In this document: piece by piece, positions 15,168-24,173 of the stretch
How the letters are laid out: every line of letters starts with the position of its first letter
Numbering within the stretch: the first letter of the stretch is position 1
Assembly: GCA_034927285.1 (NCBI GenBank)
Contig: JAYFQF010000017.1
Span: forward strand, 1 to 53,845
Source of the DNA: JAYFQF01 sp034927285
Lineage (GTDB): Bacteria > Bacillota > Peptococcia > DRI-13 > UBA5745
Length of the DNA stretch: 53,845 nucleotides
Reading direction: 5' to 3'
Translations under genes and position numbers: made by a program
Notes under the pieces: generated by a model
What the model was told of the DNA's origin: nothing
Databases searched by the model: none
The model's input: the letters and a program-made list of their open reading frames with translations, nothing else

Positions 15168-17351
15168 ATGAAAAAGAAAAAAGGAAGGTTATCCCTGTTT
15201 ATGCTGATCCTGTTTGCTTTTTTCGCCGCCGCAGGCCCTGCTTTGGCCATGCCGCCCAATGAGCTGGGGGTGCCTGCAGACGATGAGGACCCTAAGCCCC
15301 TGAGTCTCCAGGAAAAGGCGGAGAAGGCCGCCGGACTGGCCTTGACTTACGGCGGCGCTACCAGCCTGCGGTATGCCCTGGTGGAAAATGGCCGGACCCT
15401 GTTGAGCGGCGGCGCCGGCGTTTATTCAAAGGACGGCGGCCGGGCACCGTCGGAAGAAACCCTTTACGGCATCGGTTCTGTCAGCAAGGTCTACACCACG
15501 TCGGCAGTCATGCTTTTGGTCCAGCAGGGGAAGGTGGAGCTGGATGCCCCGATAACCCGCTATCTGGACGACTTTACCATGGCGGACGAGCGCTTCCGGC
15601 AGATCACCCCTCGCATGCTGCTGAACCATTCCTCCGGTTTGATGGGCTCCACCACCGCCGACGCTTTTTTGTTTGACGATAAGGACAGTTCCTCCAAAGA
15701 CAGCCTGCTGGCGGACTTGGCGACCCAACGGCTCAAAGCCGATCCCGGCGCCTACAGCGTCTACTGCAACGACGGATTTACGCTGGCGGAGATTTTGGTT
15801 GAACGGGTCAGCGGCCTGGAGTTTACGGATTTCCTGCACCGTTATATTACCGGACCCTTGGGGTTAAAAGAGACTTTTACTCCCCGGGATGATTTTGACG
15901 CTGAAAGGCTGGCGAAAATTTATCTGGGAGCCGACCCTGAGGCCTTGCCCCAAGAAAGCCTGGGGATCATCGGCACCGGCGGAGTATATGCCAGCGCCCA
16001 AGACCTGGCGGCCTTCGGTTATGCCCTTTGCCCGGGCCGGGGAAGTCTGCTGTCCCCTGCCGCTTTGCAGGCCATGGCCGCGGAAGAGTACAAAAAAGGC
16101 TTCTGGCCCCAGGAGGAGGGGGGCTTTCTGGCTTACGGCCTGGGCTGGGACAGCGTAAGTCTGCCGCCTTTTAACCGCTCCGGCATCCAGGCGCTGTACA
16201 AGGGCGGCGATACGCTTTTTTATCATGCTTCCCTGGTCGTGCTGCCGGAATACGGTTTGTCCTGCGCGGTGGTATCCTCCGGCGGCAGCAGCACCCTGAG
16301 CCAGTTGGCGGCGGCCAGGATTTTGATCGACGCCCTGGCGGAAAAAGGAATCTCGGTAAATGAGGAGCCTCTTTCTCTTCCGGAAGCCCAACCGTCGGCC
16401 GTCGCCGCAAAACAGGGGGATTATGCCGGATACTACGGCTCCTCCTCCCAGGCGATAAAAATTGAGGTCGCGGAAAACGGCGAGCTCTATCTATCCGCGG
16501 CGCTTTTGCCCGACGGACCAAGTCAGACTTACCGTTATTATTCCGACGGTTCTTTCCGGGATGAGACCGGCACCCTGGCTCTTTATTTCATCGAAGAGAA
16601 AGAAGGCCGGGTATATCTGAAGCAGCTGTGCGCTCTGGAATATCCCGGCCTGGGATTTCTGGAGGTAAACGATTACGCTTTTGAAAAACTGCCGGCAAAC
16701 CCCATGGAGGAAAAGACGGCGGCCGCCTGGCGGGCCAGGGCCGGCAAAACCTATTTGCTGATGAATGAAAAATACTCCTCCCAAATCTACTTCCTGGCTT
16801 TTCCCGGATTGACCATGCCCGCGGACTTTCTGCCGGCAGGTTATTTTATGGCCAACCGGATCACCGGGGAGGACGCCGCCGAAAGCTTTGTCCAGATCCC
16901 CGGCAACGCCGGACGCGACGGCATGGATTTTTGGTTTTTCCGTCAAGAGGGCACGGAATATATAGCATGTCAGGATTCGGTTTATGCGGAAAGCGGCGTC
17001 GCCCATGAAATCTGGCCCGGTCCGGCTTCCCTTTGCACGATTCTTCAGGACGGCCGGGCCCGCTGGTTCAGGACCGGCAAGGCGGCGGGCAAGATGATGA
17101 CGGTGGATTTGCCGGAAAAAGGCGCTTTTTATGTTTATGATCAGACCGGGGTTTTAGTTTCGGCTGCCCGGACGGGAAAGCAGGCCCGGACGGTACTGCC
17201 GGAAAACGGCTGGATCGTGTTTGCCGGCGATCCCGGACAGCGTTTTTCCCTGACCATGAGCGAAAACACGGCAGGTTCCGGCCAGGAAACCGATCCGGCC
17301 GTACCGGCTGCCCTCCAAGGAGAAGAAAAGACCCGTCAGGACGCCGCATAA
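15168..17351 (+). CDS. Secreted serine hydrolase, beta-lactamase/class C penicillin-binding family
   Basis: A 727-residue exported enzyme. A signal peptide (MKKKKGRLSLFMLILFAFFAAAGPALA) precedes a class C beta-lactamase-like domain in residues ~50-400. The nucleophile motif S104-V-S-K107, the tyrosine motif Y199-C-N201 and a KGG segment in place of the usual KTG/HxG box are visible, as is MLLNHSSG typical of this family. Residues ~410-727 form a beta-rich C-terminal extension without an identified domain. Family members act as D-Ala-D-Ala peptidases, esterases or peptidases on D-amino acid substrates; beta-lactam resistance cannot be inferred. The start follows GAAGGAGG. The gene stands alone between the MFS gene and tig. 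Confidence 0.88.
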   Translation: MKKKKGRLSLFMLILFAFFAAAGPALAMPPNELGVPADDEDPKPLSLQEKAEKAAGLALTYGGATSLRYALVENGRTLLSGGAGVYSKDGGRAPSEETLYGIGSVSKVYTTSAVMLLVQQGKVELDAPITRYLDDFTMADERFRQITPRMLLNHSSGLMGSTTADAFLFDDKDSSSKDSLLADLATQRLKADPGAYSVYCNDGFTLAEILVERVSGLEFTDFLHRYITGPLGLKETFTPRDDFDAERLAKIYLGADPEALPQESLGIIGTGGVYASAQDLAAFGYALCPGRGSLLSPAALQAMAAEEYKKGFWPQEEGGFLAYGLGWDSVSLPPFNRSGIQALYKGGDTLFYHASLVVLPEYGLSCAVVSSGGSSTLSQLAAARILIDALAEKGISVNEEPLSLPEAQPSAVAAKQGDYAGYYGSSSQAIKIEVAENGELYLSAALLPDGPSQTYRYYSDGSFRDETGTLALYFIEEKEGRVYLKQLCALEYPGLGFLEVNDYAFEKLPANPMEEKTAAAWRARAGKTYLLMNEKYSSQIYFLAFPGLTMPADFLPAGYFMANRITGEDAAESFVQIPGNAGRDGMDFWFFRQEGTEYIACQDSVYAESGVAHEIWPGPASLCTILQDGRARWFRTGKAAGKMMTVDLPEKGAFYVYDQTGVLVSAARTGKQARTVLPENGWIVFAGDPGQRFSLTMSENTAGSGQETDPAVPAALQGEEKTRQDAA

Positions 17352-17622
17352 ACCGGGAACATGTGAATAAAATACTTGACGGAAAAGCCGGGGCAAATAA
17401 AGAGCAGGGACGTCGGCGGGACCGGAAATGGCGCCTGAGCGGTTTTGTCAGGGTTTGGCAAAGCCGGGGCCGGTCCCCTCTTGTCAAAGAAGGGAATTTA
17501 TGATAGCATTTATGAGGTTATCGTTAGCTTAAAAACCCGGGTCGAGTCTTGAGACAGGCTCGTTTCTTTGTTTCCATATCTGAATCGGACCGGTTTGACG
17601 ACTATACAGGAGGTAGGAAAGA

Positions 17623-18918
17623 ATGAAATTTACTGCAGAAAAGCTTGAAGGCAACAAGGCTAAGCTGACCATAGAGGTGCCTGAAGAAAATTTCGACAAA
17701 TCTATGGAGAAGGCTTATAAAGGAATCATCGGAAGGCTGAACGTCCCCGGTTTCCGCAAAGGCAAAGCCCCCCGCCATATCGTGGAACGGATGTACGGCC
17801 GCGAGATGTTTCTGGACGATGCCGTCAAGGATGCGATTCCTGCCGCCTTTTCCGAGGTGATGGACCAGGCCGGAGCCGAATACGAGTGCATGGTCTATCC
17901 TAAATATGAAGTGGTTTCCACTGAAAAAGGCGAAGGCTTGGTTTTTACCGCCGAGTATGATCTGAAGCCGGTGGTGACCTTGGGCGAATATAAAGGCCTG
18001 GAGCTGGAGAAGATTTCCGGGGAGCCGGAAGAAGGGGCCGTAGAAAAACAAATCAAGGCCATGCAGGAACGTTTTGCCCGACTGGAGAAAATCGAAGGCG
18101 CGGCAGAAAAGGGCGACGTATGCACCATTGATTTTGTGGGCAAAGTAGACGATACGGCCTTTGAGGGCGGCACCGGCTCCAATCACCCTTTGGAACTGGG
18201 CAGCGGCAGCTTTATTCCCGGCTTTGAAGATCAGCTGCTGGGCTCCAAAGCCGGCGACGAGATAAAAGTGGACGTCACCTTTCCCGAAGATTACGGCGCC
18301 AAGGAACTGGCCGGCAAGGCCGCGGTTTTTGATGTGACGGTAACAGAAGTCAAAAGAAAAGTCCTGGCCGAGCTGAATGACGATTTTGCCCAGGACGTCT
18401 CGGAATGCCAGACCATGGAGGAACTGCGGACCGAGCTGACGGAGAAGCTGTCGGCCCAGGCCAAGGAAAAGGCCAAAGCCGAGATGGAGACCCAGGCTCT
18501 GGAAAAAGCGCTGGCGGTCTGCCAGGTGACTGTTCCCGATTCCATGGTGGATGTCCGGCTGGACCAGCTGCTGGATAACTTTATCCGCCAGATCAGCCGC
18601 CAGGGCATCGGCTTTGAGCAGTATCTGCAGCTTACCGGAAATACCGCCGAAAAGGTCCGGGATAATTTCCGGGAACGGGCGGTAACCGAGCTGAAAACCG
18701 AATTGGTGCTGGAAGCCATCGCCGACGCCGAAGGTATCGTGGCCGATGACGAGGCTTTGGAAGCCGAGTACGCCCGCCTGGCGGAGCAGACCCAGAAAAC
18801 CCCCGAGGAGATCAAGGAGATCTACGGCGCTAATTCCGCCATGGTGGACTCCCTGAAGTTTAACGTAAAGGTTACCGGCGCCATAAAGATCCTGATGGAT
18901 AATGCCAAGATCAAGTAA
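17623..18918 (+). CDS. tig: Trigger factor (ribosome-associated chaperone/prolyl isomerase)
   Basis: A 431-residue chaperone that binds the ribosome exit tunnel and shields nascent chains. The N-terminal ribosome-binding signature G43-F-R-K-G-K48 is intact. The FKBP-type peptidyl-prolyl isomerase domain lies at ~160-245 (GDVCTIDFVGKVDDTAFEGG, FIPGFEDQLLG). A long helical C-terminal arm with many Glu/Lys residues forms the cradle. Length is standard. The start follows CAGGAGGTAGGAAAGA. A weak hairpin-like leader (about 17553-17572) precedes it, but I see no defined regulatory RNA. It heads the conserved cluster tig-clpP-clpX; a terminator before clpP shows that clpP also has its own transcript or depends on read-through. 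Confidence 0.97.
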   Translation: MKFTAEKLEGNKAKLTIEVPEENFDKSMEKAYKGIIGRLNVPGFRKGKAPRHIVERMYGREMFLDDAVKDAIPAAFSEVMDQAGAEYECMVYPKYEVVSTEKGEGLVFTAEYDLKPVVTLGEYKGLELEKISGEPEEGAVEKQIKAMQERFARLEKIEGAAEKGDVCTIDFVGKVDDTAFEGGTGSNHPLELGSGSFIPGFEDQLLGSKAGDEIKVDVTFPEDYGAKELAGKAAVFDVTVTEVKRKVLAELNDDFAQDVSECQTMEELRTELTEKLSAQAKEKAKAEMETQALEKALAVCQVTVPDSMVDVRLDQLLDNFIRQISRQGIGFEQYLQLTGNTAEKVRDNFRERAVTELKTELVLEAIADAEGIVADDEALEAEYARLAEQTQKTPEEIKEIYGANSAMVDSLKFNVKVTGAIKILMDNAKIK

Positions 18919-18963
18919 TGCCGACGCAGAATTTACATGCTGATTTCAGCAGTTAAGGTGGAG

Positions 18964-18987
18964 GGCAGGCGTTTCGTCTGCCTTTTT
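18964..18987 (+). terminator. Intrinsic terminator after tig
   Basis: GGCAGGCG (18964-18971), loop TTT, CGTCTGCC (18975-18982) with one G-U pair, then TTTTT. Confidence 0.75.
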
Positions 18988-19023
18988 CACCACCTACTTA
19001 TCGAAAGACAGGAGTGATCTCAA

Positions 19024-19653
19024 ATGACAGAAATACAAAAACCTTTGATGAATGCCTATGTACCAATCGTTATCGAGCAGTCCAGCCGGGGAGAGCGTTC
19101 CTATGATATTTATTCCCGGCTGCTGAAAGACAGGATCATTTTTCTCGGGACGGAAATAGACGATACTGTGGCCAACTTAGTGGTGGCTCAGCTGCTGTTT
19201 TTGTACGCGGAAGATCCGGCAAAAGATATTTCTTTGTATATCAACAGCCCCGGGGGCTCTATTACCTCCGGCATGGCTATCTATGATACGATGCAGTATA
19301 TCCGCTGCGACGTATCCACCATCTGCATCGGCATGGCCGCTTCCATGGGCGCCTTCCTTTTGGCGGCCGGCACAAAAGGCAAGCGCTTTGCCCTGCCGAA
19401 TTCCGAGATTATGATTCATCAGCCCTCCGGCGGCGCCAAGGGCCAGGCCACGGATATTGAAATCCAGGCCCGCCGCATCCTGCAGATGAAAGAAAAATTA
19501 AACAGTATTCTTTCCGCCAATACCGGACAGCCTTTAGCAAAGATCAAGGAAGACGTGGAGCGGGATTATTTCATGGAACCGGAACAAGCCAAGACCTACG
19601 GCCTGATCGACGATATTCTGCTCCAGATCCAGAAGGAGCCGGAAAGAAAGTAA
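19024..19653 (+). CDS. clpP: ATP-dependent Clp protease proteolytic subunit
   Basis: A 209-residue serine protease that assembles as a tetradecameric chamber and degrades proteins fed by ClpX or ClpC. The catalytic triad is complete: S107 in GMAASMGAF, H132 in MIHQPSGG and D181 in VERDYFM. INSPGGSITSGMAIYD and the handle helix are as in the family, and the short N-terminal propeptide is normal. The start ATG follows AGGAG with 8-9 bases between. clpX follows after 35 nt with no terminator, so clpP and clpX form an operon. Confidence 0.98.
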   Translation: MTEIQKPLMNAYVPIVIEQSSRGERSYDIYSRLLKDRIIFLGTEIDDTVANLVVAQLLFLYAEDPAKDISLYINSPGGSITSGMAIYDTMQYIRCDVSTICIGMAASMGAFLLAAGTKGKRFALPNSEIMIHQPSGGAKGQATDIEIQARRILQMKEKLNSILSANTGQPLAKIKEDVERDYFMEPEQAKTYGLIDDILLQIQKEPERK

Positions 19654-19688
19654 GCGATGGCGCCGGAACCAATCAAACGAGGTGAAGC

Positions 19689-21002
19689 ATGGTTAAATAT
19701 GACGATACTACCCAGCCCGTGAAGTGCTCGTTTTGCGGTAAAACCCAGGACATGGTTTCAAAACTGATCGCCGGTCCGGGGGTCTATATCTGCAACGAAT
19801 GCATCGAGCTGTGCAACGAGATCATGGGCGAACCTATGGAACGCACAGCTTTGGAGGAACTGAATAAAGTGCCGGCGCCCCTGGAGATCAAAAAAGTCCT
19901 GGACGATTACGTCATCGGCCAGGAGGAGGCCAAGGTGGCCCTGGCGGTGGCGGTATACAACCACTATAAAAGGATAAACCACAGTCTGGAAGCAAAAGCC
20001 GCCGGCGGCGGCAAGGGGACGAAAAGCAAAAAAGCTGCCCAGGACAGCGGCGTGGAGCTTCAGAAAAGCAATATTCTGCTGATCGGTCCTACAGGTAGCG
20101 GAAAAACACTGCTGGCTCAGACCCTGGCTAAAATTTTACAGGTTCCTTTTGCCATTGCCGACGCCACCTCTTTGACGGAAGCCGGTTATGTGGGGGAGGA
20201 CGTGGAAAACATCCTCCTGAAGCTGATCCAGGCCGCTGATTACGATATCGACAAGGCGGAGCGGGGAATCATTTATATTGACGAGATCGATAAGATTACC
20301 CGGAAGTCGGAGAATCCTTCCATTACCCGGGACGTATCCGGCGAGGGGGTTCAGCAGGCACTGCTGAAAATTCTGGAGGGCACCGTAGCCAGTGTGCCTC
20401 CCCAGGGAGGACGCAAGCACCCGCACCAGGAGTTCCTTCAGTTGGATACCACCAACGTGTTGTTTATCTGCGGCGGCGCTTTTGAAGGAATCGAAAAAAT
20501 CATCGGCAACCGGGTGGGACAAAAGGTTATGGGCTTTGGGGCCAAGGTGGAAAGCCGTAAAGAGAAGGATCTGGCGGAATACTTAAAGCAACTGATGCCG
20601 CAGGACCTGATTAAATACGGCATGATTCCGGAGTTTGTGGGCCGGGTACCCGTGACGGTGGCTTTGGAGCCCTTGACCCGGGACGCTCTGGTTAGAATTT
20701 TGACCGAGCCGAAAAACGCTTTGGTCCGTCAATACCAGACCTTGCTGGCCATGGACGGGGCCGAGCTGGAGTTTACGGAAGAGGCCTTGAGCGCCATCGC
20801 CGACGAGGCCATCAAACGCAACACCGGCGCCAGAGGTCTGCGGGCCATTATGGAGGACCTGATGCGCACCACCATGTTTGAATTGCCTTCCCGCAAGGAT
20901 GTGCGCAAATGTATCGTAACCAAGGAAACCGTTACCGAAAGCGCGGGACTGACCATGGTTACGGTAGGCAAGAAAAAGTCCGCGGAGGAAGCCAGCGCCT
21001 GA
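19689..21002 (+). CDS. clpX: ATP-dependent Clp protease ATP-binding subunit ClpX
   Basis: A 437-residue AAA+ unfoldase that recognises tagged substrates and threads them into ClpP. The N-terminal zinc-binding domain has C13-x2-C16 and C35-x2-C38. Walker A is GPTGSGKT (133-140), Walker B is IIYIDEIDK, and the pore and sensor regions are conserved, followed by the small C-terminal domain with GARGLRAIMEDLM. A Gly/Lys/Ala-rich insertion (residues ~102-120) between the first helices and the Walker A strand is longer than I expect for typical ClpX and probably forms a flexible loop. The start follows GAGGTGAAGC. Two tandem terminators close the operon. Confidence 0.97.
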   Translation: MVKYDDTTQPVKCSFCGKTQDMVSKLIAGPGVYICNECIELCNEIMGEPMERTALEELNKVPAPLEIKKVLDDYVIGQEEAKVALAVAVYNHYKRINHSLEAKAAGGGKGTKSKKAAQDSGVELQKSNILLIGPTGSGKTLLAQTLAKILQVPFAIADATSLTEAGYVGEDVENILLKLIQAADYDIDKAERGIIYIDEIDKITRKSENPSITRDVSGEGVQQALLKILEGTVASVPPQGGRKHPHQEFLQLDTTNVLFICGGAFEGIEKIIGNRVGQKVMGFGAKVESRKEKDLAEYLKQLMPQDLIKYGMIPEFVGRVPVTVALEPLTRDALVRILTEPKNALVRQYQTLLAMDGAELEFTEEALSAIADEAIKRNTGARGLRAIMEDLMRTTMFELPSRKDVRKCIVTKETVTESAGLTMVTVGKKKSAEEASA

Positions 21003-21094
21003 GGATAAACAGAGGCTTGCCTTTTCCGAGTTTTCTCCGGTCTGCCTGAGAAGCGGGCCGGGGATATACCGGGATAATCGTATAATGAATGCAG

Positions 21095-21136
21095 AAAAAA
21101 GCCTGCCGCGAAAAAAATTTGCGGCAGGCTTTTTTT
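21095..21136 (+). terminator. First of two tandem terminators after clpX
   Basis: AAAAAAGCCTGCCGC (21095-21109) pairs perfectly with GCGGCAGGCTTTTTT (21121-21135). Confidence 0.92.
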
Positions 21137-21143
21137 CCGTCGT

Positions 21144-21186
21144 AAAAGGATTTGCCGGCAAGCAGTTCCGCCGGCAAATCCTTTTA
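21144..21186 (+). terminator. Second tandem hairpin after clpX
   Basis: AAAAGGATTTGCCGG (21144-21158) pairs perfectly with CCGGCAAATCCTTTT (21171-21185). It is an independent 15-bp stem 8 nt beyond the first, able to act on both strands. The remaining sequence to 21289 holds nothing I can identify. Confidence 0.8.
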
Positions 21187-21289
21187 ATATAGCGGGATCT
21201 GCGGATTTTAATTAATAAAAAAGAAGTAAAGGAAAAGGGGATTGAACGGATGAACCGGCGGAGGGGCTTTGGCTGAAAAAAAGAGATTG

Positions 21290-21334
21290 TTGCCTAAAAT
21301 GGAATATTATGGTATAATTTATAAAAAAAGGAGG
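21290..21334 (+). promoter_or_regulatory. Promoter and ribosome site of the Tad operon
   Basis: TTGCCT (21290-21295), a 17-bp spacer and a perfect TATAAT (21313-21318). The ribosome site AGGAGG (21329-21334) lies just after the predicted transcript start, so translation must begin at GTG 21347 and not at the upstream in-frame TTG 21269. Confidence 0.7.
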
Positions 21335-21346
21335 CGAACAGATCCT

Positions 21347-22492
21347 GTGGAAAGCAGTTATCCTGATGTCTTTGAGGCCTGCCGAAAGGAGGTGGAAGCG
21401 GCTCTGGGCCGCCGGGACGCTGTTCCCGGCGGCTGGACTGATGAAACGGTTAAACAGATGCTGGAGGCGCTGATCCTGGAATCCGGCAGAAAATACTGCC
21501 TTACCCTGGAAGAGAAGCAGAGGCTTTCAGGGCTGCTCTTTAACCGGTTCAGACGGCTGGACCGTCTCCAGACCCTTTTGGAAGAGGAAGGGATCACCGA
21601 CATTCTGATCAACGGCGGCCAGGAGGTATATGTGGAGAGGGACGGACGGCTTCAGTCCGCAGGCAGGCTTTTTGATAATCAGGAGCAGGTCTTATCGCTG
21701 ATCCAAAGGATCTGCGGCCAGGCCGGCCGGCAGGTATCCCAGGCCAGTCCTCTGGTGGATGCCCGGCTGCCGGACGGCTCGCGGATCGGCGCCGTTTTGC
21801 CGCCGGTGGCTTTGGATGGACCGGTGCTGGCCATCCGGAAGTTTGCCTCCCGAAGTTTCACTCTGGCCCAACTGGTCCGGTCCGGAACCCTGGAGGAAGA
21901 AGCGGCCCTGCTGCTGGAAGGGGCGGTTTCAGACCGGCAGAATATTTTTCTTTCCGGGGGAACCGGATCGGGAAAGACCACGATGATCAATGTGCTGGCG
22001 GATTTAGTGCCGGCTGGGGAAAGGATTGTTACCGTGGAGGATTCGGCGGAGCTGAAGATCAGGGGCCCGGCCAATGTGGTGCGCCTTGAGGCCAGAGAAG
22101 CCAATCAGGAGGGAAAGGGGGAGATCAGCCTCCGCCGTCTGGTCAGGATGGCCTTGCGGCTGAGGCCGGACCGGATCATTTTGGGGGAAGTGCGGGGTCC
22201 GGAAGCCCTGGATATGCTGCAAGCCATGAATACCGGGCATAAAGGCGCCATGTCCAGCGGGCACGGGAATTCGGCGCTGGATATGCTGGAGCGCCTGGAG
22301 ACCCTGGCTTTAATGGCCGATATCGGCCTGCCGGCGCCGGCCATCCGGCGGCAGATCGGCAGCGCCCTGGATCTGGTGGTTCATTTGGAGCGCCGGGAGG
22401 ACGGAAGCAGGGTGGTAAAGGAAATCCGCCGGATCAGCCACTGGACCCAGCGGGAGCCGGCCACCGAGCTGCTATATCGGAGACGGGAATGA
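21347..22492 (+). CDS. Tad/Flp pilus assembly ATPase, TadA/CpaF family
   Basis: A 381-residue secretion ATPase that powers Flp-type pilus assembly from the cytoplasm. The N-terminal domain contains LLEEEGITDILINGGQEVYVERDGR, typical of CpaF. Walker A (GGTGSGKTT, ~205-213), the Asp-box VTVEDSAELKI and the Walker B region RPDRIILGEVRGPEALDMLQ are intact, with MNTGHKGAMSSGHGNSALDMLERLE completing the hexamer signature. The GTG start is set by the promoter and ribosome-site positions. Its stop overlaps the next gene by 4 nt. It is the only ATPase of this locus and is distinct from the PilT protein at 49.8 kb. Confidence 0.93.
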   Translation: MESSYPDVFEACRKEVEAALGRRDAVPGGWTDETVKQMLEALILESGRKYCLTLEEKQRLSGLLFNRFRRLDRLQTLLEEEGITDILINGGQEVYVERDGRLQSAGRLFDNQEQVLSLIQRICGQAGRQVSQASPLVDARLPDGSRIGAVLPPVALDGPVLAIRKFASRSFTLAQLVRSGTLEEEAALLLEGAVSDRQNIFLSGGTGSGKTTMINVLADLVPAGERIVTVEDSAELKIRGPANVVRLEAREANQEGKGEISLRRLVRMALRLRPDRIILGEVRGPEALDMLQAMNTGHKGAMSSGHGNSALDMLERLETLALMADIGLPAPAIRRQIGSALDLVVHLERREDGSRVVKEIRRISHWTQREPATELLYRRRE

Positions 22493-23676
22493 AAAAAGCG
22501 GGAAGAAGCAAGCTGTTTTCGGGAGTATTGGCTTTTGCCGGCGGACTGGCGGCGGCCCGTATCCACTTCGCGCCGGGCCCCTGGCGGCCGGCCGCAGTGT
22601 TTTTGGTTGCCGGGCTTTGCTATCCGGCGTTTTGCCGGCGGCAGGCGGGCAGCCGGCGCCGCCGTCTGCAAAAAGAGACGGCTCTTTGGCTGCTGACCCT
22701 GATGATGGCTGTTGAAGCCGGCTCCAGTATCCAGCAAGCCCTGGAGAACCTGAGCGCCGGGCTTGCCGCCGGCAGATCGGAGCATGCCCCGGCCTGGGAG
22801 CGGCTGCGGAACGGCCTTGCTCTGAACCGGCCGCCGGCGGTTCTGTTGGAAGAGCTGGGAAATGAACTGGGATCCGGGGAGCTTAAAAGCCTGTCCCTGA
22901 TGCTGAAGACCTCCATACGGTGCGGCACCGATCTGGCGGAGGTGTTTTGCCAGGCTGCCGGGGAAATCCGTCAGGGTCTGGAAGCGGAGGAAGAACTGAG
23001 GACTTTCCTGGCTCAAAGGAGGCTGGAAGGAACGATGCTGGCGGCGGCTCCCGCTGCCTTTGTTTTTCTTCTGCGCCTCCTGGCCCCGGGATACATGGCC
23101 CCGCTTTTTACCGGCCGGGGGGCTGTTTTGATGTTTTTGGTCCTGCTTCTGGAAGCCGGCGGAGGGTATTTGTTTTACCGCTTATTTGACCGGCGGCAGG
23201 ATCCCGGCAGGCTGCTGGCGGCCGCAGCCTTTCAGCAGGATATGGCTTTAGCCCTTAAAGCGGGGATGATCGCTGAAGACGCCTGGGGCCTGGCGGCGGG
23301 GCTTTGTCTGGCCGAGGGGGCGGCGGAAAAAGGCCGGGAGGCCCGGCGGGATCCTTTCAGGGAAGACGTGAAGGCAGTGCAGAGGGGGATCAGCCTGGGT
23401 TTGCCCTTCGGACAGGCCTTAGGACTGGTCTCGGCAGACCGGGAGGCGAAAAGCCTCAGCAGTATGCTGCGGGAAAATCAACGCTTTGGCAGCAGCAGGA
23501 TTTACCGGCTCCTGCAGGCCGGGGCGGCGGAGGGCCGGCGCCGCTGTCTGATGGAAATAAAGTCCGGCGGCGCCCGCAGGGAAACCTGGCTGTTGTTTCC
23601 CATGATTGTGATGCTGGCGTCGGCTTTATTGGTCACGGGGGCGCCTGCTTTGCTGGAGCTTGGCGCCTCATGGTAA
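22489..23676 (+). CDS. TadB-TadC fusion: single-chain Tad pilus membrane platform
   Basis: A 395-residue inner-membrane protein. In most Tad systems TadB and TadC are separate ~300-residue proteins, each with one T2SSF domain. Here both seem to be in one compact chain. Residues ~60-190 form a first T2SSF-like helical domain (ETALWLLTLMMAVEAGSSIQ, LKTSIRCGTDLAEVFCQAAGEI) followed by two membrane helices at ~180-230. Residues ~240-365 form a second (FQQDMALALKAGMIAEDAWG, SMLRENQRFGSS, EGRRRCLMEIK) ending in a final helix at ~365-390 (LLFPMIVMLASALLVTGAP), which is the typical TadC ending. It starts at ATG 22489 overlapping the ATPase stop. The domain split is my reading and could be tested by structure prediction. 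Confidence 0.75.
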   Translation: MKKAGRSKLFSGVLAFAGGLAAARIHFAPGPWRPAAVFLVAGLCYPAFCRRQAGSRRRRLQKETALWLLTLMMAVEAGSSIQQALENLSAGLAAGRSEHAPAWERLRNGLALNRPPAVLLEELGNELGSGELKSLSLMLKTSIRCGTDLAEVFCQAAGEIRQGLEAEEELRTFLAQRRLEGTMLAAAPAAFVFLLRLLAPGYMAPLFTGRGAVLMFLVLLLEAGGGYLFYRLFDRRQDPGRLLAAAAFQQDMALALKAGMIAEDAWGLAAGLCLAEGAAEKGREARRDPFREDVKAVQRGISLGLPFGQALGLVSADREAKSLSSMLRENQRFGSSRIYRLLQAGAAEGRRRCLMEIKSGGARRETWLLFPMIVMLASALLVTGAPALLELGASW

Positions 23677-23708
23677 AACCGCCGGGAGGGCGGGGAAAGG
23701 AAGGAAAA

Positions 23709-23894
23709 ATGAATACTGAATTTTTTCGGGAGGAAAAGGGGATGGGGACAGTGGAAGTGGTATTGATTCTGGCGGTTCTTGTGGGAATCGCCCTGATCTT
23801 CCGCAGCTATATCTTCAGCTTTGTGGCAGATATCATGGAAAATATCGCCGGAAGCCCTTTGGATGCCATACGGAACAATCCCCTGCAATATTGA
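23709..23894 (+). CDS. Flp-like pilin (Flp1 family)
   Basis: A 61-residue prepilin starting at ATG 23709 after GGAAAGGAAGG. The leader MNTEFFREEKG is followed by MGTVEVVLILAVLVGIALIF, which gives a class III-type cleavage site: cut after Gly11, Glu at +5 of the mature protein, then one hydrophobic helix. The short tail (ENIAGSPLDAIRNNPLQY) fits the Flp1-like putative pilin family of Firmicutes. It sits directly after the platform gene and before the TadE-like gene, the expected place for the major pilin. The frame stays open upstream to 23304, inside the platform gene; that portion is not real. Confidence 0.85.
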   Translation: MNTEFFREEKGMGTVEVVLILAVLVGIALIFRSYIFSFVADIMENIAGSPLDAIRNNPLQY

Positions 23895-23897
23895 AAT

Positions 23898-24173
23898 ATG
23901 GGCAAAAGAGGGGAGGAGGGCAGCTTTACCCTGGAGGCATTATTGATCTTTCCCGTAACGCTCCTGATTTTGGCCTGGCTGCTGCGCCGGGGCCTTCTGC
24001 TTTGGGAGCAAAGCAAAACCTGGGCGGAGGAGAGGCCAAAAACTCCGGAAGTATCGGCGGCGGAGGCGATCCGGATGACCGACCTGGCTCTGGATGGGAT
24101 GCAGCCGCTGCTGCGGCTTTTACCGGATTGGGCCGGAGAAATCTGGCGGGGCAAAACCCCGGAGGAAGGATGA
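23898..24173 (+). CDS. TadE-like minor pilin, short
   Basis: A 91-residue protein, beginning 3 nt after the Flp-like gene. EEGSFTLEALLIFPVTLLIL is a prepilin motif (cleavage after Gly, mature SFTLE with Glu at +5) followed by the hydrophobic helix typical of TadE pseudopilins. The soluble part is only ~60 residues and helical (WEQSKTWAEERPKTPEVSAAEAI), shorter than most TadE proteins. It overlaps the next gene by 4 nt (ATGA). Confidence 0.78.
   Translation: MGKRGEEGSFTLEALLIFPVTLLILAWLLRRGLLLWEQSKTWAEERPKTPEVSAAEAIRMTDLALDGMQPLLRLLPDWAGEIWRGKTPEEG

Noticed and set aside
17543..17575. Attenuator hairpin upstream of tig
   Set aside because: Only a short imperfect stem is possible (CGAG/CTCG) and the T-rich stretch after it is irregular.
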